DNA from: VBDM01 sp035651815
GTDB taxonomy: Bacteria; Pseudomonadota; Gammaproteobacteria; Burkholderiales; SG8-39
Assembly (NCBI GenBank): GCA_035651815.1
Contig: DASRFB010000124.1
Location: 1-64,000 of the forward strand
Direction: 5' to 3'
DNA length: 64,000 nucleotides
Positions 54,825-63,669 of this stretch are shown here, in pieces (within the stretch, counting starts at the first letter, position 1; each line of letters starts with the position of its first letter). The position numbers were made by a program, and so were the translations under genes. Below the pieces are notes generated by a model, which worked only from the letters and a program-made list of their open reading frames with translations, was not told the origin of the DNA and ran no database searches.

Positions 54825-56303
54825 TCAGAGTCCCAGGTCCTTCCACATCGCGTCGACGCGGCGCTTGACCGACTCGTCCATGGCGATCGGTCTGCCCCAG
54901 ACGCGCGCCGTCTCCGCGGGACCCTTGTGGGTCGCGTCGAGGCCCATCTTCGAGCCGAGTCCGGCGGCCGGGCTCGCGAAGTCCAGGTAATCGATCGGCG
55001 TGTTCTCGACGATCGTGGTGTCGCGCGCGGCGTCCACGCGCGTCGCGACCGCCCAGACGATCTGCTTCCAGTCGCGGACGTCGACGTCGTCGTCGACGAC
55101 CACGATGAACTTCGTGTACGTGAACTGCCGCAGGGCGCTCCAGATACCGAGCATGACGCGCCTCGCGTGCCCGGGATACTGCTTCCTGATGCTCGCGACC
55201 GCGAGCCGGTACGAGCACGCCTCGGGCGGCAGGTAGAAGTCGACGATCTCGGGAAGCTGCTTCTGCAGGATCGGGACGAAGATCTCGTTCAGCGCGGCGC
55301 CCAGCACGGCGGGCTCGTCGGGCGGGCGCCCGGTGTAGGTGGAATGGTAGAGCGGGTCCCGGCGCGTCGTGACGCGCCGCACGGTGAAGACCGGAAACCG
55401 CTCGCGCTCGTTGTAGTAGCCGGTGTGGTCGCCGAAGGGTCCCTCCTCGGCCGTCTCGCCGGGGCGGATCTCGCCCTCGAGCACGATCTCGGAGGCCGCC
55501 GGCACGTGGAGATCGCTGCCGAGGCACTTCGCGGTCTCGGTCTTCGCGTTGCGCAGCAGGCCCGCGAACTCGTATTCCGAGAGCGTATCGGGCACGGGCG
55601 TGACGGCGGCGAGTATCGTCGCGGGATCGGCGCCGAGCGCGACCGCAACCGGGAAAGGCTCGCCCGGGTGCGCCGCGCAGTGGTCGGCGAAGTCGAGCGC
55701 GCCGCCGCGGTGCGCGAGCCAGCGCATGATGAGCTTGTCGCGCGCGATGAGCTGCTGGCGGTAGACGCCGATATTCTGCCGCGTCTTGCGCGGGCCGCGC
55801 GTCACCGTCAGGCCCCAGGTGAGGAGCGGCCCGGCGTCGCCGGGCCAGCACGTCTGCAGCGGCAGCCGCGACAGGTCCACGTCGGAGCCTTCGCGGACGA
55901 TCTCCTGGCACGGCGGCGAGCGCACCTCTTTCGGCGCCATGTGCATCACCTGCCGGCCGATCGGCAGCCAGCGCTCGAGCGCGTCGCGGACGCCTTTGGG
56001 CGGCTCGGGCTCCTTCAGGAACGCGAGCAGCGTTCCGATCTCCCGCAGCGAGGCGACCGGATCGACCGCGGCGTCGGCGCCCATCGCCAGCGCCACGCGC
56101 CGCACCGTGCCGAACAGGTTCGCGACCACGGGAATCGAATGCCCGGACGGACGCTCGAAGACGAGCGCCGGACCGCCCGCGCGCAGCACGCGGTCGCAGA
56201 TCTCGGTCATCTCCAGGCGCGGGTCCACTTCGGCGCGCACGCGCTTCGCCTCGCCGAGCGCCTCGAGCCGCGCGAGGAACGCACGCAGGTCGCGGTCGGC
56301 CAC
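54825..56303 (-). CDS. ubiD: 4-hydroxy-3-polyprenylbenzoate decarboxylase UbiD
   Basis: Prenyl-FMN-dependent decarboxylase of ubiquinone synthesis. 492 residues from the GTG at 56303, normal length. Seen: PVVANLFGTVRRVALAMG, HMAPKEVRSPPCQEIV, NIGVYRQQLIARDKL (prFMN/metal site), GPFGDHTGYYNERE, FTYTKFIVVVDDDVDVRD and KMGLDATHKGP. The cofactor-making UbiX is not in the window. Its GTG shares one base with the upstream SDR stop (TAGTG). Confidence 0.95.
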   Translation of the reverse strand: MADRDLRAFLARLEALGEAKRVRAEVDPRLEMTEICDRVLRAGGPALVFERPSGHSIPVVANLFGTVRRVALAMGADAAVDPVASLREIGTLLAFLKEPEPPKGVRDALERWLPIGRQVMHMAPKEVRSPPCQEIVREGSDVDLSRLPLQTCWPGDAGPLLTWGLTVTRGPRKTRQNIGVYRQQLIARDKLIMRWLAHRGGALDFADHCAAHPGEPFPVAVALGADPATILAAVTPVPDTLSEYEFAGLLRNAKTETAKCLGSDLHVPAASEIVLEGEIRPGETAEEGPFGDHTGYYNERERFPVFTVRRVTTRRDPLYHSTYTGRPPDEPAVLGAALNEIFVPILQKQLPEIVDFYLPPEACSYRLAVASIRKQYPGHARRVMLGIWSALRQFTYTKFIVVVDDDVDVRDWKQIVWAVATRVDAARDTTIVENTPIDYLDFASPAAGLGSKMGLDATHKGPAETARVWGRPIAMDESVKRRVDAMWKDLGL

Positions 56304-57091
56304 TAGACCACCGTGGCCGCGGCGCCGCCATCCATCGGGATGTTGGCGCCGGTCACGTAGCTCGCGCGGTCCGAGGCGAGGAACACCGCCACCGCCGCGA
56401 TCTCCTCCGGAGTGCCGTAGCGGCCGAGCGGGATCGACTGCTCGCCGCGCCGCCGCGCCTCGTCGGGCGATATGCCGGCGGTCCTGCCCTCCGCCTCGAA
56501 GCGCCCGGTCACGCGCTCGGTCAGCGTGACGCCCGGATTGATCGCGTTCACGCGCACGCCCTTCTTGCCGTACGCGGCCGCGAGCCCGGCCGAGAGCAGC
56601 ATGAGCGCGGCGTTCGCCGCGCCGCCCGCGAGGTGCGCGGGGCTCGCGATCTTGCCCCCCTGGCCGACGATGTTGACGATCGCGCCGCGGCCGCGCGCCG
56701 CCATGCCCGGCAGCACGGCCTGCATCGCGTGCACGTAGGTGAAGTACTTCGCGTCCATCGCGTCGTGCCACGCCTGCATGTCGAGCTCCTCGGGCGAATG
56801 CCGCCTCGCCGCGCCCGCCGAGTTCACGAGGACGTCGATCGCGCCCGCGCGGCGCTCGAGCTCGGCCACTGCCGCCATCGCGCCGCGCGGGTCGCCCAGG
56901 TCGGCGGCGATCGACGTCACGTCGTGTCCTTTCGCCCGCAGCTTCGCCTCGGCCGCCGCCAGATTGTCGCGACTGCGCGAAGCGATCGCGACGCGCGCGC
57001 CTTCCGCGGCGAACGCGCCGGCGCAGGCCAGGCCGATCCCCTTGCTGCCGCCGGTGACGAGCACGACACGCCCCTTCAGACCGAGATCCAC
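56303..57091 (-). CDS. SDR-fold protein lacking the catalytic tetrad
   Basis: 262 residues, classical short-chain dehydrogenase/reductase length. The nucleotide-binding half is intact: TGGSKGIG (13-20), ADLGDP, VLVNSAGAA. The active site is not: where the family has Asn-Ser-Tyr-Lys, I align Lys115 (MDAKYF), Gly143 (NIVGQG), Gly156 and Asn160 (AGGAANAAL). Structural motifs after it are normal (VRVNAINPGV, PLGRYGTPEEIAAVAVFLASD, GANIPMDGG). So it may bind NAD(P) without doing hydride chemistry, or use other residues. The GTG at 57091 lies 15 bases inside ubiA, and its stop touches the ubiD start, so it is coupled on both sides. Confidence 0.85.
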   Translation of the reverse strand: MDLGLKGRVVLVTGGSKGIGLACAGAFAAEGARVAIASRSRDNLAAAEAKLRAKGHDVTSIAADLGDPRGAMAAVAELERRAGAIDVLVNSAGAARRHSPEELDMQAWHDAMDAKYFTYVHAMQAVLPGMAARGRGAIVNIVGQGGKIASPAHLAGGAANAALMLLSAGLAAAYGKKGVRVNAINPGVTLTERVTGRFEAEGRTAGISPDEARRRGEQSIPLGRYGTPEEIAAVAVFLASDRASYVTGANIPMDGGAAATVV

Positions 57092-57972
57092 GGATAGAGT
57101 CCTTTCGTCGCGAAGTCGGCGAAGATTCCGGCGAAGACCACCGCGCCGACCCAGTTGTTCTGGTTGAACGCCTTGAAGCACGCGTCGCGATCGCGCGTGC
57201 GGACGAGGCGGTAATGGTGGAGCATGAGGGCGCCCGCGACGGCGAGGCCGCCGTAGTACAGCGGGCCCATGCGGTAATGCGTCCCGATGCCGGCGAGCAC
57301 CGCCAGCGTGGCCGCGTAGCAGATCATCACCGCGGCGACGTCGAAGCGGCCGAACGTGATCGCGGCCGTCTTGATACCGATGCGCACGTCGTCGTCGCGG
57401 TCGACCATCGCGTATTCGGTGTCGTACGCGACCGCCCAGAAGATGTTCGCGAGCAGAAGCATCCACGCGACCGCCGGCACGATCCCCAGGACGGCCGCGT
57501 ACCCCATGGGAATTCCGAAGCCGAAGGCGATGCCCAGGTAGGCCTGGGGCAAGGCGAGGAAGCGCTTGGTGAGCGGATAGGTCGCGGCGAGCCCCAGGGC
57601 CGCGAACGACAGGATGATCGCGAGACGATCGAGCGTCAGGACGAGCCCGAAAGCCGCGAGCGACAGAAGCGCGGCGAGGACGAGCGCCTCGCCGCGCCCG
57701 AGCGCGCCGGCCGCGAGCGGCCGCTCGCGCGTGCGCTTCACCTTGGCGTCGTATCGCCAGTCGGCGATATCGTTCATCACGCAACCCGCCGAGCGCATCA
57801 GCAGCGTGCCGAGCATGAAGATCCATACGATCCAGGCGTCCGGGCGTCCCGCCGACGCGAACCACAGGGCCCACAGCGTGGGCCACAGCAGCAGCAGCGT
57901 GCCGATCGGCTTGTCGAGGCGCATCAGGCGCTCGTACAGCGTGATGCGGTCGGCGATGGCGCGCAATCTCAT
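57076..57972 (-). CDS. ubiA: 4-hydroxybenzoate octaprenyltransferase
   Basis: Integral membrane prenyltransferase attaching the polyprenyl tail to 4-hydroxybenzoate. 298 residues, about eight or nine hydrophobic helices. Both Asp-rich motifs are visible: NDIADWRYD (67-75) followed by VKRTRERPLAAG, and YDTEYAMVDRDDDVRIGIKT. First gene of ubiA-SDR-ubiD; chorismate lyase ubiC is not visible upstream. Confidence 0.96.
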   Translation of the reverse strand: MRLRAIADRITLYERLMRLDKPIGTLLLLWPTLWALWFASAGRPDAWIVWIFMLGTLLMRSAGCVMNDIADWRYDAKVKRTRERPLAAGALGRGEALVLAALLSLAAFGLVLTLDRLAIILSFAALGLAATYPLTKRFLALPQAYLGIAFGFGIPMGYAAVLGIVPAVAWMLLLANIFWAVAYDTEYAMVDRDDDVRIGIKTAAITFGRFDVAAVMICYAATLAVLAGIGTHYRMGPLYYGGLAVAGALMLHHYRLVRTRDRDACFKAFNQNNWVGAVVFAGIFADFATKGLYPWISV

Positions 57973-58000
57973 GGCGGGGGAATTCTAGCGCGCCGGACGC

Positions 58001-60064
58001 TCATGCCCGCAGGAACTCGACGCGGCCGCCGAGCCAGCGATCGAGGTGACGTTGGGCGGATCCCGGGTGCTCGTCGAGCAGCCGCTCGGCAGCGCCGCTC
58101 GCGAGCTCGACCAGGTCCGCGTCGGCGACGAGGTCCGCGAAGCGCAGCAGCGGAGCGCCGCTCTGGCGCGAACCGAGCACCTCGCCCGGTCCGCGCAGCG
58201 CCAGGTCCTCGCGCGCGATCGCGAAGCCGTCGGTGTTCTCGTAGATGACGCGCAGGCGCCGGCGCGCCGCGTCTCCGGGCGGGTTCTGGAACAGCAGCAC
58301 GCACACCGACTGCTCCGCGCCGCGGCCGACGCGGCCGCGCAGCTGGTGGAGCTGCGCCAGGCCGAAGCGTTCGGCGTGCTCGATCACCATGAGCGAGGCG
58401 TTCGGGACGTCGACGCCCACCTCGACGACGGTGGTCGCGACCAGCAGCTGGATCTCCCCCGACACGAACGCCGCCATCGTCGCCGCCTTCTCCGCGGGCT
58501 TCAGCTTTCCGTGGAGCAGCCCCACCCGCAGATCGGAGAGCTCGGCACCGAGGGCCGCGTGCGTCTCGAGGACGGTCTGCAGCTGCAGCTGCTCCGATTC
58601 CTCGATCAGCGGGCAGATCCAGTACGCCTGGCGCCCCGCGCGGCAGGCCTCGCGGATGCGCCGCACCACCTCGGCGCGACGCGAGTCCGCCACGAGCTTG
58701 GTGATCACCGGCCGGCGCCCCGGCGGCAGCTCGTCGATCACCGAGACATCGAGATCGGCATAGAAGCTCATCGCGAGCGTCCGCGGAATCGGCGTGGCGC
58801 TCATCATGAGCACGTGCGGCTCGGCGCCCTTCGCCCGCAACGCCAGCCGCTGCTCGACGCCGAAGCGGTGCTGCTCGTCGACGATGGCGAGCCCGAGCGC
58901 ACGCAGCCGCGCCTTCTCCTGGATGAGCGCGTGCGTCCCGACGACGACCGGGGCCTCGCCGGACGAGGCCGCGGCGAGCGCCGCCTTTCTCTCCCTGGCC
59001 GACTGACCTCCGCCCAGCCACGCGACCGGAAGGCCGAGCGGCCCGAGCCATTCGGCGAACTTGCGGTAATGCTGCTCGGCGAGGATCTCGGTGGGCGCCA
59101 TCACGGCCGCCTGCAGGCCGTGCTCGACGGCGCGCAGCGCGGCGAGCACGGCGACCACGGTCTTGCCGCTGCCGACGTCGCCCTGGAGCAGCCGGTGCAT
59201 CGGATGCGGCTGGGCGAGGTCGCGCTCGATCTCGCTCCAGGCGCGGCCTTGCGCGCCGGTCAGGCGAAACGGCAGCCGCTCGACCAGCGCCGCGGTGTGC
59301 GTGCGCTTCGGGGCGAGCGCGCGGGCGGCCCTCGCCTTGCGCTCGCGGTAGTGCCTGCGCATCGACAACTGCTGCGCGAGCAGCTCGTCGAACTTGACGC
59401 GCCGCCACGCCGGCTCGGTGCGCGCGAGCAGGTCGTGGCTGTCCGCGCCGGGCAGCGGGTGGTGGAGCGCATCGATCGCTTCGCGAAAGCCGCACAGCCC
59501 CAGGCGCGCGAGCAGCTCCGGGGGCAGGGTCTCGTCGAGCGCCGCGCGTCCGAGCGCGCTCGCGATGGCGCGCCTGAGGTCGGCTTGCGACAGCCCCGCG
59601 GTCGTCGGATAGATCGGCGTGAGCGCCGTCGGCAGCGGCGACTCGCCGCGCAGGACGCGGAAGCGCGGATGGATCATCTCGCCGCCGAAGAAGCCCGAGC
59701 GCAGCTCGCCGAAGGCGCGCACCCTGACCCCGGGGGCCAGCGCCTTCACCTGGCTCGCCCAGAACCTGAAGAACCTGAACACCACCTCGCCCGACTCGTC
59801 CGCGACGCGGCAGACGAGCTGGCGCTTCGGACGGTACGCGATGTCGGTGGAGCGCACCACGCCTTCGACCTGGACCGCCGCGCCCGACGGCGCGCCGGCG
59901 ATAGGCGTGATGCGCGTCTCGTCCTCGTAACGCAGCGGCAGATGCAGAACGAGATCGAATTCGCGGCGGATGCCGAGGCGCTCGAGCCGCTTCGCGGCGG
60001 AGGACGCTTCGCGCGAAGGCGGACGGACGCGGGCGTCGGCGGCGTTGCGGGCGCTCTTCGACAA
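58001..60064 (-). CDS. recG: ATP-dependent DNA helicase RecG
   Basis: Remodels stalled replication forks and Holliday junctions. 687 residues from a TTG at 60064. A longer frame to 60163 adds 33 atypical residues and would overlap the divergent TPR gene, so I prefer the shorter one. Layout: wedge/OB domain (LHLPLRYEDETRI, VEGVV), helicase motif I GDVGSGKTVVA, motif II as DEQH (VDEQHRFGV), motif III MSATPIPRTLAM, motif VI QLRGRVGRG and the C-terminal RecG-specific region. 28 bases before the ubiA start. Confidence 0.96.
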   Translation of the reverse strand: MSKSARNAADARVRPPSREASSAAKRLERLGIRREFDLVLHLPLRYEDETRITPIAGAPSGAAVQVEGVVRSTDIAYRPKRQLVCRVADESGEVVFRFFRFWASQVKALAPGVRVRAFGELRSGFFGGEMIHPRFRVLRGESPLPTALTPIYPTTAGLSQADLRRAIASALGRAALDETLPPELLARLGLCGFREAIDALHHPLPGADSHDLLARTEPAWRRVKFDELLAQQLSMRRHYRERKARAARALAPKRTHTAALVERLPFRLTGAQGRAWSEIERDLAQPHPMHRLLQGDVGSGKTVVAVLAALRAVEHGLQAAVMAPTEILAEQHYRKFAEWLGPLGLPVAWLGGGQSARERKAALAAASSGEAPVVVGTHALIQEKARLRALGLAIVDEQHRFGVEQRLALRAKGAEPHVLMMSATPIPRTLAMSFYADLDVSVIDELPPGRRPVITKLVADSRRAEVVRRIREACRAGRQAYWICPLIEESEQLQLQTVLETHAALGAELSDLRVGLLHGKLKPAEKAATMAAFVSGEIQLLVATTVVEVGVDVPNASLMVIEHAERFGLAQLHQLRGRVGRGAEQSVCVLLFQNPPGDAARRRLRVIYENTDGFAIAREDLALRGPGEVLGSRQSGAPLLRFADLVADADLVELASGAAERLLDEHPGSAQRHLDRWLGGRVEFLRA

Positions 60065-60117
60065 TGGGCAGCGTATAGTTGCGGGCCGCGCCGACAGCGA
60101 CCCGGGAACCGCGGACT

Positions 60118-60123
60118 TATAAT
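60118..60123 (+). promoter_or_regulatory. Possible -10 box upstream of the TPR gene
   Basis: An exact TATAAT on the plus strand, 33 bases before the ATG at 60157. No -35 at canonical spacing; CCGACA lies 21 bases upstream, too far for sigma-70. Confidence 0.4.
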
Positions 60124-60156
60124 CGCTCCGGAGCGGGCGGTCCGACTCCATCTTAA

Positions 60157-60498
60157 ATGACATCCTCCGTCATCGCCAATCTGCAGAAGCTGATCGGGAC
60201 GCCGCGCGACGGCGCGCTGCTGCGATACTCGCTGGGCAACGAATATCTCAAGTCCGGCGATGCCGACAGCGCCGCCGCGCAGCTGCGCGAAGCGGTGAGC
60301 CGCGACGCCGGGTATTCCGCGGCGTGGAAGCTGCTCGGCAAGGCCCTCGCCGACTGCGGACGCCTCGCCGACGCGCTCGCCGCCTACCGCGAAGGCATCG
60401 CCGTCGCCGAGCGCAAAGGCGACAAGCAGGCCGCCAAGGAGATGACGGTGTTCTCGCGCCGGATCGAAAAGCAGCTCGAAGCCGGGCGCGACCGCTGA
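60157..60498 (+). CDS. Small tetratricopeptide-repeat protein
   Basis: 113 residues, cytoplasmic. About two TPR units (about 20-53 LLRYSLGNEYLKSGDADSAA and 54-87 AAWKLLGKALADCGRLADAL) plus a capping helix. No signal peptide or catalytic motif; a protein-protein interaction role is expected from the fold, partner unknown. One base separates its stop from the start of the APC transporter. Confidence 0.85.
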   Translation: MTSSVIANLQKLIGTPRDGALLRYSLGNEYLKSGDADSAAAQLREAVSRDAGYSAAWKLLGKALADCGRLADALAAYREGIAVAERKGDKQAAKEMTVFSRRIEKQLEAGRDR

Positions 60499-60499
60499 C

Positions 60500-62464
60500 A
60501 TGCCGCTCGCCGCCCTCAGGCGCAAGCTCTTCGGCAAGCCGCTCGATCCCCTCGACACCCGCACCCGGCACAACATCGCGCTCGTCGCGTTCTTCGCCTG
60601 GGTCGGGCTGGGCGCGGACGGCATCTCGTCCTCCTGCTACGGCCCGGAGGAGGCGTTCCGGGCGCTCGGCGACCACACGCACCTGGGCCTGTATCTCGCC
60701 ATCGCGGTCGCGGTCACCGTGTTCATCATCGCGCTCGCGTACAACCAGGTGATCGAGCTGTTCCCGACGGGCGGCGGCGGCTATCGCGTCTCGACCCGGC
60801 TGCTGGGGCCTTACGCCGGCCTCGTGTCGGGCGCGGCGCTCGTCCTCGATTACGTGCTGACCATCGCCATCTCGATCGCGAGCGGCGTCGACGCGCTGTA
60901 CTCGCTGCTGCCGCTCAGCCTCCAGCCCTACAAGCTGATCACCGAGGGGACGCTGATCCTGGTCCTGACCGGGCTGAACCTGCGCGGCATGCGCGAGGCG
61001 ATCACGGTCCTGCTGCCGATATTCCTGGGCTTCATCGTGACCCACGCCTTCCTCATCGTCTACGGCGTGCTCACCCACGCGCCCGAGCTGCCGACGCTGG
61101 TGCCCGAGACCGTCTCGGAGACGTACGCCCTCGCCTCGCAGCTCGGGTGGACCGGCGTGGCCGCGCTGCTCTTACTCGCGTACTCACAGGGGGGCGGCAC
61201 CTACACCGGCCTGGAAGCCGTCTCCAACAACGTGAACGTGCTCGCCGAGCCGCGCGTGCACACCGGCAAGGTGACGATGCTGTACATGGCGACGTCGCTC
61301 GCGTTCACGGCGGGCGGCATCGTGCTGCTGTACCTGCTGTGGGACGCGAAGCCGGTCGAGGGCCAGACGCTCAACGCGGTCGCCTTCGGCTCGATCATCG
61401 AGAGCTTCGGCTGGGCGAGCCCGTGGATGAACCAGGCCGGCCTGGTCGTGGTGCTCGCGCTCGAGGCCGGGCTGCTGTTCGTCGCCGCGAATACCGGCTT
61501 CCTCGGCGGCCCGGCGGTGCTCGCGAACATGTCGTTCGACTCGTGGGTCCCGCACAAATTCCGGTATCTGTCGGCGCGCCTGGTGACCGAGAACGGCATC
61601 CTGGTCATGGGCGTCGCGGCGCTCGGCATCCTGCTGTGGACCGACGGCAGCGTGTCCACGCTGGTCGTCCTCTACAGCATCAGCGTGTTCCTCACCTTCG
61701 CCATCTCGCTCTTCGGCCTGTGCGTGTACTGGGGATGGCACCGGCGCGAGCGCCACTGGCTGCGGCGCCTGCTGCTGTCGGCCGCGGGATTCGTCGTCTG
61801 CGCCGGCATCCTGCTCATGCTCATGGCGCAGAAGTTCCTCGAGGGCGGCTGGCTGACGGCGCTGATCATCGGCGCGATCGTCGGCGTCTGCATCGCCATC
61901 CGCATGCACTACAACTGGACGCGGCAGCAGATCCGCAAGCTCGATGCGCAGTACGCCGATCTGCCGTTCGGCAGCGTCGCCACGGCGCCCAAGCCCGATC
62001 CGGGCCAGCCGACCGCGGTGTTCCTCGTCGGCTCCTCGCGCGGCGGCGGGATGCACGCGCTGCTGTGGGTGCAGCGCATGTTCCCGAACCACTTCCGCAA
62101 CTTCATCTTCGTCAACGCGCGCGCGGTCGACTCGCAGAGCTTCGGCGGACGCCAGCAGATGGACGCGATGGAGGTGGAGGCGAAGTCGGCGCTCGGCTAC
62201 TTCGTCAACTACTGCAACAGCAAGGGCTGGGCGGCGAAATCGTATCTTTCGTTCGGGACCGATCCGATCGACGAGTTCACGCGGCTCGCGCAGCGCGTGC
62301 ACGCGGAGTTCCCGAACAGCATCTTCTTCACGAGCAAGCTGGTGTTCGACAACGAGAACTGGTTCGTGCGCCTGCTGCACAACCAGGCGGCGACGGTGCT
62401 GCAGCGCAGATTCCACCTGCGCGGCATGCAGATGGTGATCCTGCCGATGAAGCTGTCGGTCTAG
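60500..62464 (+). CDS. APC-superfamily transporter, KimA-like (probable K+ importer)
   Basis: 654 residues: about 12 membrane helices (about 25-475) and a soluble C-terminal domain (about 500-654). The N-terminal half resembles Bacillus KimA: SSCYGPEEA in place of SSVAYGPEQ-type helix 1, FPTGGGGYRVSTR, LVLDYVLTIAISIASG, LNLRGMRE, and later VAANTGFLGGP. The C-terminal part (FLVGSSRGGGMHALLW, then LSFGTDPIDEF and LHNQAATVLQRR) corresponds to the USP-like cytoplasmic domain that carries c-di-AMP control in KimA. Amino acid transport is the alternative annotation. Convergent with the receiver gene, 5 bases apart. Confidence 0.8.
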   Translation: MPLAALRRKLFGKPLDPLDTRTRHNIALVAFFAWVGLGADGISSSCYGPEEAFRALGDHTHLGLYLAIAVAVTVFIIALAYNQVIELFPTGGGGYRVSTRLLGPYAGLVSGAALVLDYVLTIAISIASGVDALYSLLPLSLQPYKLITEGTLILVLTGLNLRGMREAITVLLPIFLGFIVTHAFLIVYGVLTHAPELPTLVPETVSETYALASQLGWTGVAALLLLAYSQGGGTYTGLEAVSNNVNVLAEPRVHTGKVTMLYMATSLAFTAGGIVLLYLLWDAKPVEGQTLNAVAFGSIIESFGWASPWMNQAGLVVVLALEAGLLFVAANTGFLGGPAVLANMSFDSWVPHKFRYLSARLVTENGILVMGVAALGILLWTDGSVSTLVVLYSISVFLTFAISLFGLCVYWGWHRRERHWLRRLLLSAAGFVVCAGILLMLMAQKFLEGGWLTALIIGAIVGVCIAIRMHYNWTRQQIRKLDAQYADLPFGSVATAPKPDPGQPTAVFLVGSSRGGGMHALLWVQRMFPNHFRNFIFVNARAVDSQSFGGRQQMDAMEVEAKSALGYFVNYCNSKGWAAKSYLSFGTDPIDEFTRLAQRVHAEFPNSIFFTSKLVFDNENWFVRLLHNQAATVLQRRFHLRGMQMVILPMKLSV

Positions 62465-62469
62465 CCGGC

Positions 62470-62844
62470 CTACGCGGGCCGCGGCGAGTCGAGCTCGCTC
62501 GCGAAGAACGCGACGATGCCGGTCGCGAAGTGGCGCTTGGCGATGTAGCCGTCGGCGCCCGCGGCGCGGGCGGCGGCGCGGAAATCGTCAGACTCGTTGA
62601 GCGAAACCACCACCACGCGCACGTCGGGCTCGATGGCCTTGATGTGGCGCACCGCCGCCAGCCCGCCCGTGCCGGGCATGTTGATGTCCATGATGATCAC
62701 GTCGGGCCGGTCGCTCAGGACCGCCTTCACGGCGTCGGCGCCATTGCCCGCCGTGGCGACGGCGACGACTGCCTCGAGCTCCGAGAGAAAGCGGCTCGCG
62801 GCGCGTATGAAGTACGGGCTGTCGTCGACGAGAAGTACCTTCAT
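62470..62844 (-). CDS. Stand-alone receiver-domain response regulator
   Basis: 124 residues from the ATG at 62844: a complete REC domain and no output domain. Seen: LLVDDSP with the acidic pair (7-8), phospho-acceptor Asp53 in IIMDINMPGTGG and Lys in GYIAKRHF. A longer frame reaches 62955, adding 37 residues of low complexity, so the start is uncertain. CheY-like proteins act by binding a partner or as a phosphate sink. It follows the NarL-type regulator on the same strand by about 170 bases (with the start used here), a gap in which I see no clear promoter. Confidence 0.82.
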   Translation of the reverse strand: MKVLLVDDSPYFIRAASRFLSELEAVVAVATAGNGADAVKAVLSDRPDVIIMDINMPGTGGLAAVRHIKAIEPDVRVVVVSLNESDDFRAAARAAGADGYIAKRHFATGIVAFFASELDSPRPA

Positions 62845-63018
62845 CGGTCCCCGGTCAGCCGCGGATTCGACGGCGTCCGCGAGGCTGGTTTTGCGTGCAG
62901 TTTCAGTGCGTTCCATTGACGTCGTCAGGGTATCTCGGACACCCTCGACGGCCAATCGGGCGCCTCCCGAAACCCGGGTTCGAAATACCCTAGGGTGCCG
63001 AACGGCGGATACGAGGCG

Positions 63019-63669
63019 TTACTTTTCCGCGCTGATGAGACCGATGCGGATGGCGTAGCGCACCAGGCCGGCGACGTCGTGGATCTCGAGGCGCTCCATG
63101 AGCTGTGTGCGGTGCGTCTCCACCGTCTTCACGCTGACTCCCATGCGATACGCGATCTCCTTGGTCGACAGGCCCTCGGCGATCATCTGCAGCACCTCGC
63201 GCTGACGCGGGGTGAGCTGCTCGGCCGGGTGCTTGTCCCCGCCCGGCCGCAGAACGTAGCTCTCGACCACCTGCTTCGAGACGGCCGGGCTCAGGTACAC
63301 CTCTCCGCGCATCACCGCCTGCAGCGCGATGCCGAGCTCGGCGGTGGCCGCGTCCTTCATCAGGTAGCCGGAGGCGCCGGCGCGAATCGCCTGCTGCACG
63401 TAGTCGCCGGTTCCGTGCATCGAGAGAATGACGACACGCGTGCCGGGAAAGTCGCGCTTGATCTGGATCGTCGTCTCGAGGCCGTTCAGGTCCTTCATCG
63501 CGATGTCCATCAGCACGACGTCGGGCTGCTGCGACTTCAACTGCGCGAGCGCCTCGCGGCCGTTGCTGGCCTCGCCGACGACGGCGTATCCTTCCATGCC
63601 GTCGAGCAGCGAGCGGATGCCGGCCCGCACCAGCGTGTGATCGTCAACGAGCAGTACTCGAACCGGCAT
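63019..63669 (-). CDS. NarL/FixJ-family response regulator
   Basis: 216 residues: REC domain (1-120) with LLVDDHTLVRAGI, phospho-acceptor Asp55 in VLMDIAMKDLNG and Lys in YLMKDA; C-terminal LuxR-type helix-turn-helix (about 150-212) with LTPRQREVLQMIAEGLSTKE and VSVKTVETHRTQLMERL. It overlaps the histidine kinase gene by 26 bases, the usual arrangement for a cognate pair. Target genes unknown. Confidence 0.95.
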   Translation of the reverse strand: MPVRVLLVDDHTLVRAGIRSLLDGMEGYAVVGEASNGREALAQLKSQQPDVVLMDIAMKDLNGLETTIQIKRDFPGTRVVILSMHGTGDYVQQAIRAGASGYLMKDAATAELGIALQAVMRGEVYLSPAVSKQVVESYVLRPGGDKHPAEQLTPRQREVLQMIAEGLSTKEIAYRMGVSVKTVETHRTQLMERLEIHDVAGLVRYAIRIGLISAEK

